A stretch of 64,000 nucleotides of DNA from Sphaerisporangium album (GCF_003323745.1 NZ_QOIL01000004.1:379670-443669), one strand, 5' to 3'; shown: positions 26,047 through 35,668, numbered from the stretch's first letter. A program made the numbers and translations. The notes: generated by a model from the sequence alone, not told the origin.

Positions 26047-27348
26047 GTGCCGGGAGTGCCGGTCGCACGCCGGATCAACCGGATCGCGACGATCAGCATG
26101 CACACGTCCCCGCTGGACCAGCCGGGCACCGGCGACGCCGGTGGCATGAACGTGTACATCGTCGAGGTCGCCAAACGGCTCGCCGCCCTCGGCGTCGAGA
26201 TCGAGATCTTCACCCGCCAGACCGCCCGCGACCTTCCCCCCGCCGTCGAGCTGACGCCGGGCGTCACCGTACGCCACGTCACCGCCGGGCCGTACGAGGA
26301 GCTCGACAAGGGCGACCTTCCCGGGCAGTTGTGCGCGTTCCTCCACGGCGTGCTGCGCACCGAGGCGATGTACGACCCGGGGCACTACGACCTGATCCAC
26401 TCGCACTACTGGCTGTCGGGCCAGGTCGGATGGCTGGCCAAGGAGCGCTGGGGCGTCCCGCTGGTGCACACCATGCACACCATGGCCAAGGTCAAGAACT
26501 ACCTGCTCGCCGAGGGCGACAGGCCCGAGCCCGTGGCCCGCGTGGTCGGCGAGGAGCACGTCGTCGAGGTCGCCGACCGCCTGGTCGCCAACACCGACGC
26601 GGAGGCCCGCGAGCTGATCGACCTCTACGGCGCCCCGGCCGCCCGCGTGGCCGTGGTGAACCCCGGGGTCAACCTCCAGGTGTTCCAGCCGGCCTCCAAG
26701 GGGGCCGCCCGCCGCCGGCTCGGCCTCCCCCAGGACGGCCACGTCATGCTCTTCGTCGGGCGCATCCAGCCGCTCAAGGCGCCGGACGTCCTGCTCAGGG
26801 CAGCCGCCCGGATGCTCGCCGAGGACCCCTCGCTGCGGTCCCGGCTGGTCATCGCCTGCGTGGGCGGCCCGAGCGGAAACGGCCTCGCCCGTCCGTCCTA
26901 CCTCACCGACCTCGCGGCCCAGCTCGGCATCTCCGACGTCGTCCGCCTCGCCCCGCCCGCCCCGCAGGAGGAGCTGGCCGACTGGTACCGCGCCGCCGAC
27001 GTCACCGTGGTCCCGTCCTACAACGAGTCCTTCGGCCTGGTCGCCCTGGAGTCGCAGGCGTGCGGCACCCCGGTGGCCGCCGCCTCCGTGGGCGGGCTCC
27101 GTACGGCCGTTCGGCACGGCGTGTCCGGGCTGCTCGTCGACGGGCACGAGCCGCCCGCCTGGGCCGCCGCCCTGCGCCGCTTCGTCGACCTGCCTGGCTG
27201 GCGCGACGCGATGGCTACGGGGGCCCGGGAGCACGCCGCCGGCTTCGGCTGGTCGGCCACCGCCACGCGCCTGATGGACGTGTACGGGGCGGCCGTCGCC
27301 CGGCGGCGCACCGGAGGCCATCACGGAGGGCTTCTGATCACCGCCTGA
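26047..27348 (+). CDS. mshA: D-inositol-3-phosphate glycosyltransferase MshA
   Basis: 433 aa from GTG 26047 with GGAGGTGG 7-14 bases upstream. First step of mycothiol biosynthesis: transfer of GlcNAc from UDP-GlcNAc to 1L-myo-inositol 1-phosphate. GT-B fold, GT4 family; diagnostic blocks are [40 protein letters not shown] and the C-terminal [17 protein letters not shown]. The longer upstream frame has no conserved content. Its presence confirms a mycothiol-making actinobacterium. Confidence 0.95.
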   Translation: MPGVPVARRINRIATISMHTSPLDQPGTGDAGGMNVYIVEVAKRLAALGVEIEIFTRQTARDLPPAVELTPGVTVRHVTAGPYEELDKGDLPGQLCAFLHGVLRTEAMYDPGHYDLIHSHYWLSGQVGWLAKERWGVPLVHTMHTMAKVKNYLLAEGDRPEPVARVVGEEHVVEVADRLVANTDAEARELIDLYGAPAARVAVVNPGVNLQVFQPASKGAARRRLGLPQDGHVMLFVGRIQPLKAPDVLLRAAARMLAEDPSLRSRLVIACVGGPSGNGLARPSYLTDLAAQLGISDVVRLAPPAPQEELADWYRAADVTVVPSYNESFGLVALESQACGTPVAAASVGGLRTAVRHGVSGLLVDGHEPPAWAAALRRFVDLPGWRDAMATGAREHAAGFGWSATATRLMDVYGAAVARRRTGGHHGGLLITA

Positions 27349-27440
27349 CAGACCTGACACATAAGGTGTGGCCGGGGACTGAGCCGGGATCGAGCGGGAA
27401 GTGGGCACGAGGTGAGCACGAGGTGGGCGAGGTGGGCAGG

Positions 27441-27947
27441 GTGAGCGCTGCCATGGATCACGAGACGGTCGTCGAGGCGGCGCTGAAGGCGTCCGACGTC
27501 AGCTACGAACGGCCCCGGCCGGGGGCTTTCCTGGTCAAACTGCCCGGCCATCACAAGCTGGCCACCATGACCTGGCTCACCCTGTCCGACCAGGCCCTGC
27601 ACGTCGAGGCGTTCTTCTGCCGCAAACCAGACGAGAACCACCTGGAGTTCTACCGGTGGCTCCTGTCCAAGAACGGGTCCATGTACGGCGTCCACTTCGC
27701 CCTCGACGGCGTCGGCGACGTCCACCTCGTCGGGCACCTGCCGTTGTCCTCGGTCCGTGAGGACGAGATCGACCGCCTGCTCGGCTGCGTCCTGACGTAC
27801 GCCGACGAGTGGTTCGACCGCGCCCTGGAACTGGGCTTCGCCTCGTCGATCCGCCGCGAGTGGGACTGGCGGGTCAAGCGCGGGGAGTCGCTGGCCAACC
27901 TGCGGGCCTTCCAGGGCATCGTCGAGCGCGGCAGGCGCGAGGACTGA
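27441..27947 (+). CDS. YbjN-domain protein
   Basis: 168 aa from GTG 27441, with GAGGTGG upstream; ATG 27453 is an alternative. The fold is that of YbjN/type III secretion chaperone-like proteins (LVKLPGHHKLATMTWLTL, HVEAFFCRKPDENH, FYRWLLSKN). In actinomycetes this gene regularly sits between mshA and gpmA, as here. The molecular function is unknown. Confidence 0.8.
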   Translation: MSAAMDHETVVEAALKASDVSYERPRPGAFLVKLPGHHKLATMTWLTLSDQALHVEAFFCRKPDENHLEFYRWLLSKNGSMYGVHFALDGVGDVHLVGHLPLSSVREDEIDRLLGCVLTYADEWFDRALELGFASSIRREWDWRVKRGESLANLRAFQGIVERGRRED

Positions 27948-28043
27948 GCCCCGCGACAGGCGCTGTGGCAGGCGCAGCGGGGCGCGTCTCACCTGGTGTT
28001 CGCGCGCTGCGGGCCTCGCGCCGCAGACCCTAAGCTTGGGCGC

Positions 28044-28787
28044 ATGGCTACTTTGGTGCTATTGCGGCACGGTGAGAGTGAGTGGAACGCGAAGGGCCTG
28101 TTCACCGGCTGGGTCGACGTCACCCTCTCGCCCACGGGCGAAGAGGAGGCCCGGCGCGGCGGCAGGCTCATGGTGGAGGCTGGCGTGCGGCCCGACGTGG
28201 TGCACACCTCCGTCCTCACCCGCGCGATCCAGACCGCCGACCACGCCCTGGGGGCGGCCGGGCTGTTGTGGCTCCCCGTCTCCCGGTCCTGGAGGCTCAA
28301 CGAGCGCCACTACGGCGCCCTCCAGGGCAAGAACAAGGCGCAGACCCGCGAGGAGTTCGGCGACGAGCAGTTCACGCTGTGGCGCCGCTCGTACGACGTG
28401 CCGCCGCCCCCGCTGGCGGACGATGACGAGTACTCGCAGGTGGGCGACCTCCGGTACGACCTGCTGCCCCCCGAGCTCATGCCGCGGACCGAATGCCTCA
28501 AGGACGTCGTCCAGCGCATGCTCCCGTACTGGTACGACTCGATCGTCCCCGACCTCGCCGCCGGCCGCACCGTCCTGGTGGTGGCCCACGGCAACTCGCT
28601 GCGCGCGCTGGTCAAGCACCTGGACGGCATCGGCGACGCCGAGATCGCCAAGCTGAACATCCCGACCGGCATCCCCCTGCGCTACGAGCTGGACTCCGCC
28701 TTCAAGCCGGTCAAGGCGGGCGGCGAATACCTCGACCCGGCCGCCGCCGAGGCCGCGATCGAGGCCGTCGCCAACCAGGGCAGGTAA
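28044..28787 (+). CDS. gpmA: 2,3-bisphosphoglycerate-dependent phosphoglycerate mutase
   Basis: 247 aa from ATG 28044. Glycolysis/gluconeogenesis: interconverts 3- and 2-phosphoglycerate. The phosphohistidine motif [12 protein letters not shown] is at residues 3-14. The second catalytic His lies in [11 protein letters not shown], and [18 protein letters not shown] is the classic dPGM signature. There is no Shine-Dalgarno. A TAAGCT hexamer 7 bases before the ATG resembles a -10 box, so the message may be leaderless or very short-leadered. Confidence 0.95.
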   Translation: MATLVLLRHGESEWNAKGLFTGWVDVTLSPTGEEEARRGGRLMVEAGVRPDVVHTSVLTRAIQTADHALGAAGLLWLPVSRSWRLNERHYGALQGKNKAQTREEFGDEQFTLWRRSYDVPPPPLADDDEYSQVGDLRYDLLPPELMPRTECLKDVVQRMLPYWYDSIVPDLAAGRTVLVVAHGNSLRALVKHLDGIGDAEIAKLNIPTGIPLRYELDSAFKPVKAGGEYLDPAAAEAAIEAVANQGR

Positions 28788-28805
28788 CACCCCGCAGGCT
28801 CATGG

Positions 28806-28849
28806 ACACGAGAAAGCCCCGGACTTCGCGGTCCGGGGCTTTCTCGTGT
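28806..28849. terminator. Strong bidirectional terminator between gpmA and phoU
   Basis: A perfect 19-bp inverted repeat (arms 28806-28824 and 28831-28849, loop TTCGCG) whose stem contains GAAAGCCCCGGAC. A/T-rich stem bases can serve both convergent genes. Confidence 0.9.
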
Positions 28850-28866
28850 GCGGAGGATCAGGCCGG

Positions 28867-29526
28867 TCAGGACGCCGAGTCGTCGAACTCGCGGCTGCCG
28901 GTCACCAGGTAGACCACGTCCCGGGCGACCCGGACGGCGTGGTCGGCGTACCGCTCGTAGTAGCGGCCGATGAGCGTGATGTCCACGGCGGGCTCGATGC
29001 CGTGCGGCCAGTCCTTCGACAGCAGCACGCGGAACAGCCGGCGGTGCAGCCGGTCCATCGCGTCGTCGTCGTCCTCCAGCTCCTTGGCCAGGTCGACGTC
29101 CCGCGTGGCGATGCAGCTCCCGGTCTTGGTGACCAGGCGCTCGGCGATCTGGCCCATCTCCACGATCGTGTCGCGGACCTCCACCGGGATGGCCGAGACG
29201 GGGTGGCGCATCCGGGCGATCTTCGCCACGTGCTCGGCGAGGTCGCCCATGCGCTCCAGGTCGGCGCCCATGCGCAGCGCGGTGATCGCCGTGCGCAGGT
29301 CGACGGCGACGGGCTGCTGCGTCGCCATCAGCTCGTAGATGGACGTCTCGATCTCCGCGTAAAGCCGGTTGACCTCGGCGTCCTGGGAGATCACGCTCTC
29401 GGCCAGCTGCAGGTCGGCGTCCAGCAGCGCGGTGGTCGCCCGCGAGATGGCCGAGCGGACCAGGTTGGTCATCTGCATCAGCCGGTCGTTGAGGGCGTTG
29501 AGTTCGTCGTGGAAGGCATCGCGCAT
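28867..29526 (-). CDS. phoU: PhoU-family phosphate signalling regulator
   Basis: 219 aa from ATG 29526 (MRDAFHDELNALNDRLMQM). Two PhoU three-helix repeats, each with an E/D-rich metal-binding stretch (DLERMGDLAEHVAKIAR and RYYERYADHAVRVARDV). PhoU restrains the Pst transporter/SenX3 sensor when phosphate is plentiful. It is divergent from senX3-regX3, the usual actinobacterial layout. Start may be leaderless; a GTG 3 codons upstream is an alternative. Confidence 0.93.
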   Translation of the reverse strand: MRDAFHDELNALNDRLMQMTNLVRSAISRATTALLDADLQLAESVISQDAEVNRLYAEIETSIYELMATQQPVAVDLRTAITALRMGADLERMGDLAEHVAKIARMRHPVSAIPVEVRDTIVEMGQIAERLVTKTGSCIATRDVDLAKELEDDDDAMDRLHRRLFRVLLSKDWPHGIEPAVDITLIGRYYERYADHAVRVARDVVYLVTGSREFDDSAS

Positions 29527-29641
29527 GCGGATCACGCTACGCGCGCGTTCGTGAACGAACCACGTCCGTCAGATGAACTCTGCCGGAAAGAGGCACCTCG
29601 GGGGGTCTGACCGGCGAAGAGAGCCACCTACTCTGGGAGGC

Positions 29642-30817
29642 GTGAGTGAGATCGTGACGAGCCTGGCCGCACTGGCGGGGTTTGTTGTCGGGGCGATCGT
29701 CATGGTGGCGGTGCGCCCACGGGACAGACGTCGCACCGACATTCCTGAGAATTCTGACTCCACCTTGCCGCAGGGGGTGGCGTCCGTCCTCGCCGTGCTG
29801 CCCTCCTCCGCGGTCGTCCTCGACCGCGACGACCGCGTGCTGCGCGCCAGCTCGGCCGCGCGCGCGTTCGGGCTGGTCAAGGGCGACCACCTGATGGCGG
29901 CAGAGCTGCTCGCCCTGGCGCGCCAGGTGCGCAGGGACGGCGAGATCCGCGAGAGCGAGTTCGAGGTCGCGGGCCACAAGTTCGGCATGGAGGCCACCAC
30001 CTTCGCCGTCCGGGTCGCCCCGCTCGGCAGCCACGGCCAGGTGCTCGTCCTCGCCGAGGACCAGACCGAGCGCCGCCGGGTCGAGGCCGTGCGCCGCGAC
30101 TTCGTCGCCAACGTCAGCCACGAGCTCAAGACGCCCGTCGGGGCGCTCAGCCTGCTCGCGGAGACCATCCAGGACGCCGCCGAGGACCCCGTCGCGGTCA
30201 CCCGCTTCGCCGGGCGCATGCAGCACGAGGCCGCGCGCCTCACCTACCTCGTCCAGGACCTGATCACGCTGTCGCGCATCCAGGGCGGCGAGCCGATCCC
30301 CACCCCCGGCTGCGTGCCCGTGGACGAGGTCGTCCACGAGGCCATCGACCGCTGCAACACCAAGGCCGCCGCCAAGGAGATCGTCCTGGTCGCGGGCGGC
30401 ACCGAGGGCCTGCGCGTGTGGGGCGACGACGAGCTGCTCGTCACCGCGCTGCGCAACCTGATCGACAACGCCGTCGCCTACAGCCCCGAGAGCACGCGCG
30501 TCGTGGTCAGCGCCCGGCCGGCCGGCGAGGTCGTCGAGGTCAGCGTCAGCGACCAGGGCATCGGCATCCCCGAGAGCTCCCTGGAGCGCATCTTCGAGAG
30601 GTTCTTCCGCGTCGACGCCGCCCGCTCGCGGGCCACCGGCGGCACCGGCCTGGGCCTCGCCATCGTCAAGCACGTCGCCGTCGCCCACGGCGGCGAGGTG
30701 GCGGTCTGGAGCAAAGAAGGCTCCGGCTCCACCTTCACCCTCCGTCTGCCGGCCTTCGGCGGAACGGCGATAGCCGTACCCAGCACCACATCGATCCCCC
30801 TGGAGGCCGCGAAGTGA
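29642..30817 (+). CDS. senX3: SenX3/PhoR-type phosphate sensor histidine kinase
   Basis: 391 aa from GTG 29642. There is one clear N-terminal helix (SLAALAGFVVGAIVMVAV), then a PAS-like region (residues about 50-145), HisKA with the phospho-acceptor in NVSHELKTPVGAL, and HATPase (DNAVAYSP, GIGIPESSLERIFERFFRVD, GGTGLGLAIVKH). Short leader; TACTCT about 7 bases upstream suggests leaderless transcription. Overlaps regX3 by 4 bp (GTGA). Confidence 0.93.
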   Translation: MSEIVTSLAALAGFVVGAIVMVAVRPRDRRRTDIPENSDSTLPQGVASVLAVLPSSAVVLDRDDRVLRASSAARAFGLVKGDHLMAAELLALARQVRRDGEIRESEFEVAGHKFGMEATTFAVRVAPLGSHGQVLVLAEDQTERRRVEAVRRDFVANVSHELKTPVGALSLLAETIQDAAEDPVAVTRFAGRMQHEAARLTYLVQDLITLSRIQGGEPIPTPGCVPVDEVVHEAIDRCNTKAAAKEIVLVAGGTEGLRVWGDDELLVTALRNLIDNAVAYSPESTRVVVSARPAGEVVEVSVSDQGIGIPESSLERIFERFFRVDAARSRATGGTGLGLAIVKHVAVAHGGEVAVWSKEGSGSTFTLRLPAFGGTAIAVPSTTSIPLEAAK

Positions 30818-31503
30818 CCCGCGTGCTCGTCGTCGAGGACGAGGAGTCGTTCTCCGACGCCCTGTCCTACATGCTTCGCAAGGAAGGCTTCGAGGTCGCG
30901 GTCGCGGCCACCGGCCCCGAGGCGCTCGACACCTTCGACCGTAACGGAGCCGACCTCGTCCTGCTCGACCTGATGCTTCCCGGGCTGCCCGGCACGGAGG
31001 TCTGCCGGTCGCTGCGCCAGCGGTCCAAGGTCCCGGTGATCATGCTGACCGCCAAGGACAGCGAGATCGACAAGGTGGTCGGGCTCGAACTCGGCGCCGA
31101 CGACTATGTCACCAAGCCGTTCTCGTCGCGCGAGCTGGTGGCCCGCATTCGCGCGGTGCTGCGCCGGCAGGGCGACGTCGAGGAGATCGAGCCCGCCGTC
31201 CTCACCGCCGGCCCGGTGCGCATGGACGTCGACCGGCACATCGTCGCGGTCCGCGGGCGGCAGGTGCAGCTCCCGTTGAAGGAGTTCGAGCTGCTGGAGG
31301 TCCTGCTGCGCAACGCGGGCCGCGTGCTCACCCGGGGGCAGCTGATCGACCGTGTGTGGGGCGCCGACTACGTGGGCGACACCAAGACGCTCGACGTCCA
31401 CGTCAAGCGGCTGCGCGCCAAGATCGAGGCGGACCCGTCCAACCCCCGGTGCATCCTCACCGTCCGCGGGCTCGGCTACAAGTTCGACCCCGCCGAGGTC
31501 TGA
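30814..31503 (+). CDS. regX3: RegX3/PhoP-type response regulator
   Basis: 229 aa, GTG overlapping the senX3 stop. Receiver domain with acidic pocket (VVEDEES), phospho-acceptor Asp in LVLLDLMLPG and Lys in YVTKPFSS. The OmpR-type winged helix follows (RGQLIDRVWGADYVGDTKTLDVHVKRLRAKIE). It is expected to activate pho-regulon genes under phosphate limitation. Confidence 0.95.
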   Translation: MTRVLVVEDEESFSDALSYMLRKEGFEVAVAATGPEALDTFDRNGADLVLLDLMLPGLPGTEVCRSLRQRSKVPVIMLTAKDSEIDKVVGLELGADDYVTKPFSSRELVARIRAVLRRQGDVEEIEPAVLTAGPVRMDVDRHIVAVRGRQVQLPLKEFELLEVLLRNAGRVLTRGQLIDRVWGADYVGDTKTLDVHVKRLRAKIEADPSNPRCILTVRGLGYKFDPAEV

Positions 31504-31521
31504 GCCGGTTTCTCAGCTGAC

Positions 31522-31558
31522 GAGGCCCGGTGGTGCGCTGGTGGCGCCACCGGGCCTC
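31522..31558. terminator. Hairpin terminator after regX3
   Basis: GAGGCCCGGTGG (31522-31533) and CCACCGGGCCTC (31547-31558) make a perfect 12-bp stem with a 13-nt loop, between convergent regX3 and the lipoprotein gene. Confidence 0.75.
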
Positions 31559-31569
31559 AGGCGTGCGTT

Positions 31570-32199
31570 CTAGCCGTTCGCCGTGGGGCTCGCGGCGGGG
31601 GTAGCGGTCTGGGACGCCGACGGGACGGCCGAGGGGGTGGCCGACGGCGACGGGCTGGGCGCGGGGGAAAGGCTCGCGTACTCGCGGCTGCGGGTGATCA
31701 CGGGGATCGTCATGGCGATGTCTCCGGCGTTGGTGAACCGGAGGGTCAGGGAGAGGCTCTCGCCGCCGCGCAGGGCCTTCTGAGTGCCTTCCAGGACGAC
31801 CTGGGAGGCTGGCCTGCCGGTGTTGACCAGCTGCCCCGGGGGCAGCGTGATCGGGCCGCCCGACTTGACCGAGGTGGCGCTGCGGTCGTTGACGGCCACG
31901 CCCTCCAGGGTGTCGGAGTTGGTGCCGTAGTTGACCATCGAGAGGTACAGCGGGACGGAGCCGCCCGGTGCGATCTGCTGCCCCGAGGCGGGGCCGAGGG
32001 CGAACGCCTGGGCGATCTTGATGCCGTTGCGGCCGTAGGTCTTGCCCGAGTCGGCGCCGTCGATCAGCACGTTGGCCTCGGTCGGCGCGTACGCGTTGCT
32101 GGTGTTGGCGTCGCTTCCCGCTCCGCACGCGGCCAGCGCCGGGCCGGCTGCGAGCAGCGCGGTGGCGATGATCACCCTGCGACGGCTGGTGCTGGTCAC
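31570..32199 (-). CDS. Putative lipoprotein with Ser/Pro/Thr-rich tail
   Basis: 209 aa, GTG start. The signal (TSTSRRRVIIATALLAAGPA) ends in a lipobox LAAC. The middle is beta-rich and resembles the DUF461/PCu(A)C-like fold (PGGSVPLYLSMVNYGTNSDTL, ITLPPGQLVNTG, LRFTNAGDIAMTIPVI). A His/Met copper site is not obvious. The last ~30 residues are a low-complexity Ser/Pro/Ala/Thr tail. The gene is convergent with regX3. The 263-bp gap to carD (32200-32462) is AT-richer and must contain both divergent promoters; TTGACC at about 32379 is a candidate -35 for carD. Confidence 0.75.
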   Translation of the reverse strand: MTSTSRRRVIIATALLAAGPALAACGAGSDANTSNAYAPTEANVLIDGADSGKTYGRNGIKIAQAFALGPASGQQIAPGGSVPLYLSMVNYGTNSDTLEGVAVNDRSATSVKSGGPITLPPGQLVNTGRPASQVVLEGTQKALRGGESLSLTLRFTNAGDIAMTIPVITRSREYASLSPAPSPSPSATPSAVPSASQTATPAASPTANG

Positions 32200-32462
32200 A
32201 GTTCGAGCTCTCCTTGATACACATGGACAGGGCCAACGGCAACCTTATCCGTGCCCCGCACCCCTCACCGAGCCGGGCCGGTGATCACCGGAGCGCCCCC
32301 TCAGCCGCAGGTCATTGCGCATGTAAGAGATTGCGATTCATAGGGTCCAGCAGTTGTCAAGTCCCAAATCGAGGCTTTGACCTGCAGTTATGTTGATTTC
32401 ACTGTTCCGGGAGGGGACTGGCGCGTGGTATCCTGGAGGACAGCGGAAGGGGTACTTGTCAC

Positions 32463-32945
32463 ATGACTTTCCAGGTCGGCGACACTGTCGTCTACCCCCA
32501 CCACGGGGCTGCTCGAATCGAAGCCATCACAACCCGCACGATTAAGGGCGAGGACAGAACCTATCTGGTGCTGAAGGTCGACAAGGGCGACCTTACCGTT
32601 CAGGTGCCGGCGGAAAACGCCGAACTCGTTGGTGTGCGTGACGTTGTAGGCCAGGAAGGCCTAGAGCGTGTCTTCGATGTTCTGCGCATGCCGCACACGG
32701 AAGAGCCCACCAACTGGTCCCGCCGCTACAAGGCCAACCTCGAAAAACTGGCGTCCGGCGACGTCAACAAGGTGGCCGAAGTGGTGCGCGATCTCTGGCG
32801 GCGCGACAAGGAGCGCGGCCTGTCCGCGGGCGAGAAGCGCATGCTCGCCAAGGCCAGGCAGATTCTGGTCAGCGAGCTCGCTCTGGCCGAGAAGACCAAC
32901 GAGGACAAGGCCGAGGCTCTACTCGACGAGGTTCTCAACTCCTGA
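32463..32945 (+). CDS. carD: CarD-family transcriptional regulator
   Basis: 160 aa. The N-terminal Tudor-like RNA-polymerase-binding domain begins [17 protein letters not shown]. The C-terminal helical DNA-binding domain includes [17 protein letters not shown] and [22 protein letters not shown]. CarD stabilises open promoter complexes, particularly at rRNA promoters, and is essential in mycobacteria. Only 17 bp separate it from ispF, so they share a transcript. Confidence 0.97.
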   Translation: MTFQVGDTVVYPHHGAARIEAITTRTIKGEDRTYLVLKVDKGDLTVQVPAENAELVGVRDVVGQEGLERVFDVLRMPHTEEPTNWSRRYKANLEKLASGDVNKVAEVVRDLWRRDKERGLSAGEKRMLAKARQILVSELALAEKTNEDKAEALLDEVLNS

Positions 32946-32962
32946 AATCTATACATCCACGG

Positions 32963-33463
32963 GTGGGCGTCGGGGTCGACGTCCACCCGTTCGCATCGGG
33001 CCGTGATCTCCACCTGGCCGGTCTGCACTGGCCGGGCGAGACCGGGCTCGCGGGCCACTCCGACGGCGACGCCGCGGCGCACGCGTGCTGCGACGCCCTG
33101 CTGTCCGCCGCGGGCCTCGGCGACATCGGAGGGCTTTTCGGCACGTCCGACCCCCGATGGGCCGGCGCCTCGGGCGTCACGCTCCTCGAAGAGGCCGCAC
33201 GGCACGTCCGCGCGGCCGGTTTCGAGGTCGGCAACATCGCCGTGCAGATCATCGGCAACCGTCCCAAACTCGCGCCGCGGCGCGCCGAGGCCGAGAAGGT
33301 CCTCGGCGAGGCCGTCGCCGCGCCGGTGAGCGTCAGCGCCACCACGACCGACGGGCTCGGCCTCACCGGGCGGGGCGAGGGCGTCGCGGCCATCGCCACC
33401 GCGCTCGTCTTCCCGGCCGACACGCCGCCCGCGCCAACCGAACGGGCCTCGCGTACGTCTTAA
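32963..33463 (+). CDS. ispF: 2-C-methyl-D-erythritol 2,4-cyclodiphosphate synthase
   Basis: 166 aa, GTG start. MEP isoprenoid pathway, forming the cyclodiphosphate and CMP. Metal ligands are in VDVHPF (Asp, His) and the downstream His of the [18 protein letters not shown] block. [14 protein letters not shown] and [16 protein letters not shown] are family motifs. The C-terminal 15 residues are an unconserved Pro/Thr tail. In most actinomycetes ispD lies between carD and ispF; here it is absent and the genes are directly adjacent. Confidence 0.95.
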   Translation: MGVGVDVHPFASGRDLHLAGLHWPGETGLAGHSDGDAAAHACCDALLSAAGLGDIGGLFGTSDPRWAGASGVTLLEEAARHVRAAGFEVGNIAVQIIGNRPKLAPRRAEAEKVLGEAVAAPVSVSATTTDGLGLTGRGEGVAAIATALVFPADTPPAPTERASRTS

Positions 33464-33506
33464 TAGCGGGATCCCAAGGCGAGTTGGTCCAACTGCTCGC
33501 GAAACC

Positions 33507-33553
33507 GGAGGACGGCGCCCCGCTGACCGGCGCGGCGCGGGGCGTCGTCCTCC
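33507..33553 (+). terminator. Long hairpin terminator after carD-ispF
   Basis: 17-nt arms at 33507-33523 and 33537-33553 pair at 16 of 17 positions (GGAGGACGGCGCCCCGC in the left arm), followed by CTTTCG. It ends the carD-ispF transcript. Confidence 0.8.
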
Positions 33554-33658
33554 CTTTCGTGCCTCTGACCAGGCACTTTTACTCTTTATGATTAGCCGTC
33601 CACGTGTGGGTAGCCGTCATTTCAGCGTGAAGGCTTGACCCTCAAGTGGAGGCTCAAT

Positions 33659-33928
33659 ATGACCATCCAGACCATCCTCGGCGCGATCGTCATCGGTGCG
33701 ATCATCGGTGCCCTCGGACGCCTCGTCCTTCCCGGCCGTCAGCCCATCGGGTGGCTCGTCACGATCATCGTCGGCATCGTCGCCGCCCTGATCGGTACCG
33801 CCATCGCCCAGGTGCTCGGCGTCGCCACCACCGATGGCATCGACTGGATCGAACTCGTACTCCAGGTGGTCGTCGCCATCATCGGTGTCGCCCTGGTCGC
33901 CGGGCTCCGCGGCCGCACGAGGGTCTGA
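33659..33928 (+). CDS. GlsB/YeaQ/YmgE-family (transglycosylase-associated) small membrane protein
   Basis: 89 aa from ATG 33659, with GTGGAGG upstream. Three hydrophobic segments: ILGAIVIGAIIGALGRLV, WLVTIIVGIVAALIGTAIAQ and LVLQVVVAIIGVALVAGL. The family is a stress-associated small inner-membrane protein of unknown mechanism. It stands alone between two terminators. Confidence 0.85.
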   Translation: MTIQTILGAIVIGAIIGALGRLVLPGRQPIGWLVTIIVGIVAALIGTAIAQVLGVATTDGIDWIELVLQVVVAIIGVALVAGLRGRTRV

Positions 33929-34062
33929 CCTCGGGCGGAGCGCACCGTGACCCTCGCCCGCCCCCACGACGGCGGCGGCGACCCGGTGGCGGCAGCGGCC
34001 TGACCAAGGTCGGCCCGCGGGCACGGCGGTCACGTGCAGGGAGCGGTGACTGCGCCCCGGAT

Positions 34063-34113
34063 AGACGAGAAGACCCGCCCGATCCTCCCCGGACCGGGCG
34101 GGTCTTCTCGTCT
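34063..34113. terminator. Perfect 19-bp bidirectional terminator
   Basis: Arms 34063-34081 and 34095-34113 (AGACGAGAAGACCCGCCCG and its complement) with a 13-nt loop. It sits between the convergent GlsB-like and DUF2637 genes. Confidence 0.9.
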
Positions 34114-34190
34114 GTCGACATCCGTTCTGGGACCCGGGGGCTTCTCGGCGCCGGGGCGTCCGAGCGACCTGCGACCTCTTGATCGCGAGT

Positions 34191-34246
34191 TCATCGCTCG
34201 GGCCTCATCGCTCCGGCCTCATCGCTCGGGCCTCATCGCTCCGGCG
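34191..34246. repeat. Four tandem 14-bp repeats
   Basis: TCATCGCTC(G/C)GGC(C/G) is repeated four times without gaps, alternating G and C at position 10. It lies immediately downstream of the DUF2637 stop codon. A partial, decayed fifth unit (TCACTCCTCTGGCG) is the end of that gene, so the array may have grown from the coding sequence. Confidence 0.8.
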
Positions 34247-35668
34247 TCACTCCTCTGGCGGGAGCGGCGTGCTGCGCATGCGCCCCGACGGCGGGGCCGC
34301 GATCTCCCCGCGGCCGTAGGCCTGAGGCCCGGCCTGCTCCTCGCCTGCGGGGACGTCGCCCTCGTGCCCCGGAGTGTCGTTCGGCGCGTCCGAGGAGGGC
34401 TCGGCGGAGGTCCGCGTCTCCGGCAGCGCGGAGGCATCCTCGCGCAGGTGCGGGTACGGCTGGGTGTCCGTCTCCACCGGCGTCGCGTCGCCGGGCTCGT
34501 CCGCATGGCCATGCGTCTCGGCGGACTCCTCCACCTGACCATGCGTCTCGCCGGGCTCGTCCCGATCGGACACAGGGTCGGTGATGTTCGGGTAAGGCTG
34601 CGTGTCGCCCAACTCCCGTCCGGCGGCGGGCTTGGGCAGCGGGTGGACCAGCACGTCGCCGCTGGCGGGCCGTACGAGGTCGCCCCAGCGGAGCGGACGG
34701 TCGGGGTCGCGGCGGGGCGGCGCGGCCGGTGTCCCGGGACGCGGTTGTGGCACGAGGCGCTGCTCGGGCTCCGGCTCGGGAACCGCGTGCTCCTGAACCA
34801 CACCCGTGTGTCCGGTCGCGGCGGCCTGACCGGTCGTGGCCGTGAGGGGTTCCTCCGCGGCCGCGGCCTGGCCGGTCGTGGACGCGGCGGGCGGCTGGAC
34901 GTCCCGCTCGGGGTCGGCGCGCCCCTGATCGGCCGTCTCCAGCGGCGGAAGCTCGTCCACGGTGGGAGTCTCCGGGGCGGGAGTCGGAGGGACCACAGGC
35001 GTGATCTCGGGCTCGGTCGGGTCCGCCGCCGGAGCGTCCCGCTCGTGGTGGCGTACGGCGACGCTGTGCGGGCCGTGGGGGAGGGCTTCGAGCGGCGGCG
35101 CCAGGTCCGGGTCGCGCTCCTCGCCCCCGAAGGGCACGATGTCGCGCTCGGCCGGCGACGCCGCGTCCGTCGTGGCGTACGCGGGGAAGCGCCGCGCGGG
35201 GAGCAGGAAGAGCCACAGGCCGACGACCAGCATCACCCAGGGCGTCACGGCGATGCCCACGGTCGCCTGGTCGGCCGAGACGGCCGTGTCCGTGGCGACG
35301 ACGACGTTCGCGGCGGCGGCGACCACGATCAGCAACGCCAGGACGATCACGGCCTGGAGACGTATCAGAAACCGCGCAGGGCGCAGGAGCAAAACGCTGA
35401 TCAGCGCGATGGCCAGCAGCGCGTCGAACCCGGCGGGGTACAGGTAGGCGAAGTCGGCGCGGGCGCCTCCCGCCAGAGCGAGGAAGCGCAGGGCGTCGAA
35501 GGACAGCACGCAGGCGGCGGCGGCCAGCCCGGTGACCGCGAGCGCCGCTACGGCGGTGCCCAGGCGGCGCAGCACGAGGGCCGCCCCGGTCGGCTGGGCG
35601 GCTGGGGGTGGTGGGAGCTCGAACCGGCGGGCGGAGCGGCCTGCCGGCAGCGGGGGAGTCACGTCCAT
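34247..35668 (-). CDS. DUF2637-like membrane protein with long repetitive acidic tail
   Basis: 473 aa. The N-terminal ~160 residues contain four hydrophobic helices, including SFDALRFLALAGG and PAGFDALLAIALISVLLL, the DUF2637 pattern of actinomycete (often plasmid-transfer-linked) membrane proteins. The remaining ~300 residues are predicted disordered and rich in Pro, Glu, Asp and Thr. They contain internal repeats: TGQAAA twice, DTQPYP twice, ETHGQ/ETHGH. Function unknown. It separates carD-ispF from cysS-rlmB, genes that are neighbours in related genomes. Confidence 0.7.
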   Translation of the reverse strand: MDVTPPLPAGRSARRFELPPPPAAQPTGAALVLRRLGTAVAALAVTGLAAAACVLSFDALRFLALAGGARADFAYLYPAGFDALLAIALISVLLLRPARFLIRLQAVIVLALLIVVAAAANVVVATDTAVSADQATVGIAVTPWVMLVVGLWLFLLPARRFPAYATTDAASPAERDIVPFGGEERDPDLAPPLEALPHGPHSVAVRHHERDAPAADPTEPEITPVVPPTPAPETPTVDELPPLETADQGRADPERDVQPPAASTTGQAAAAEEPLTATTGQAAATGHTGVVQEHAVPEPEPEQRLVPQPRPGTPAAPPRRDPDRPLRWGDLVRPASGDVLVHPLPKPAAGRELGDTQPYPNITDPVSDRDEPGETHGQVEESAETHGHADEPGDATPVETDTQPYPHLREDASALPETRTSAEPSSDAPNDTPGHEGDVPAGEEQAGPQAYGRGEIAAPPSGRMRSTPLPPEE

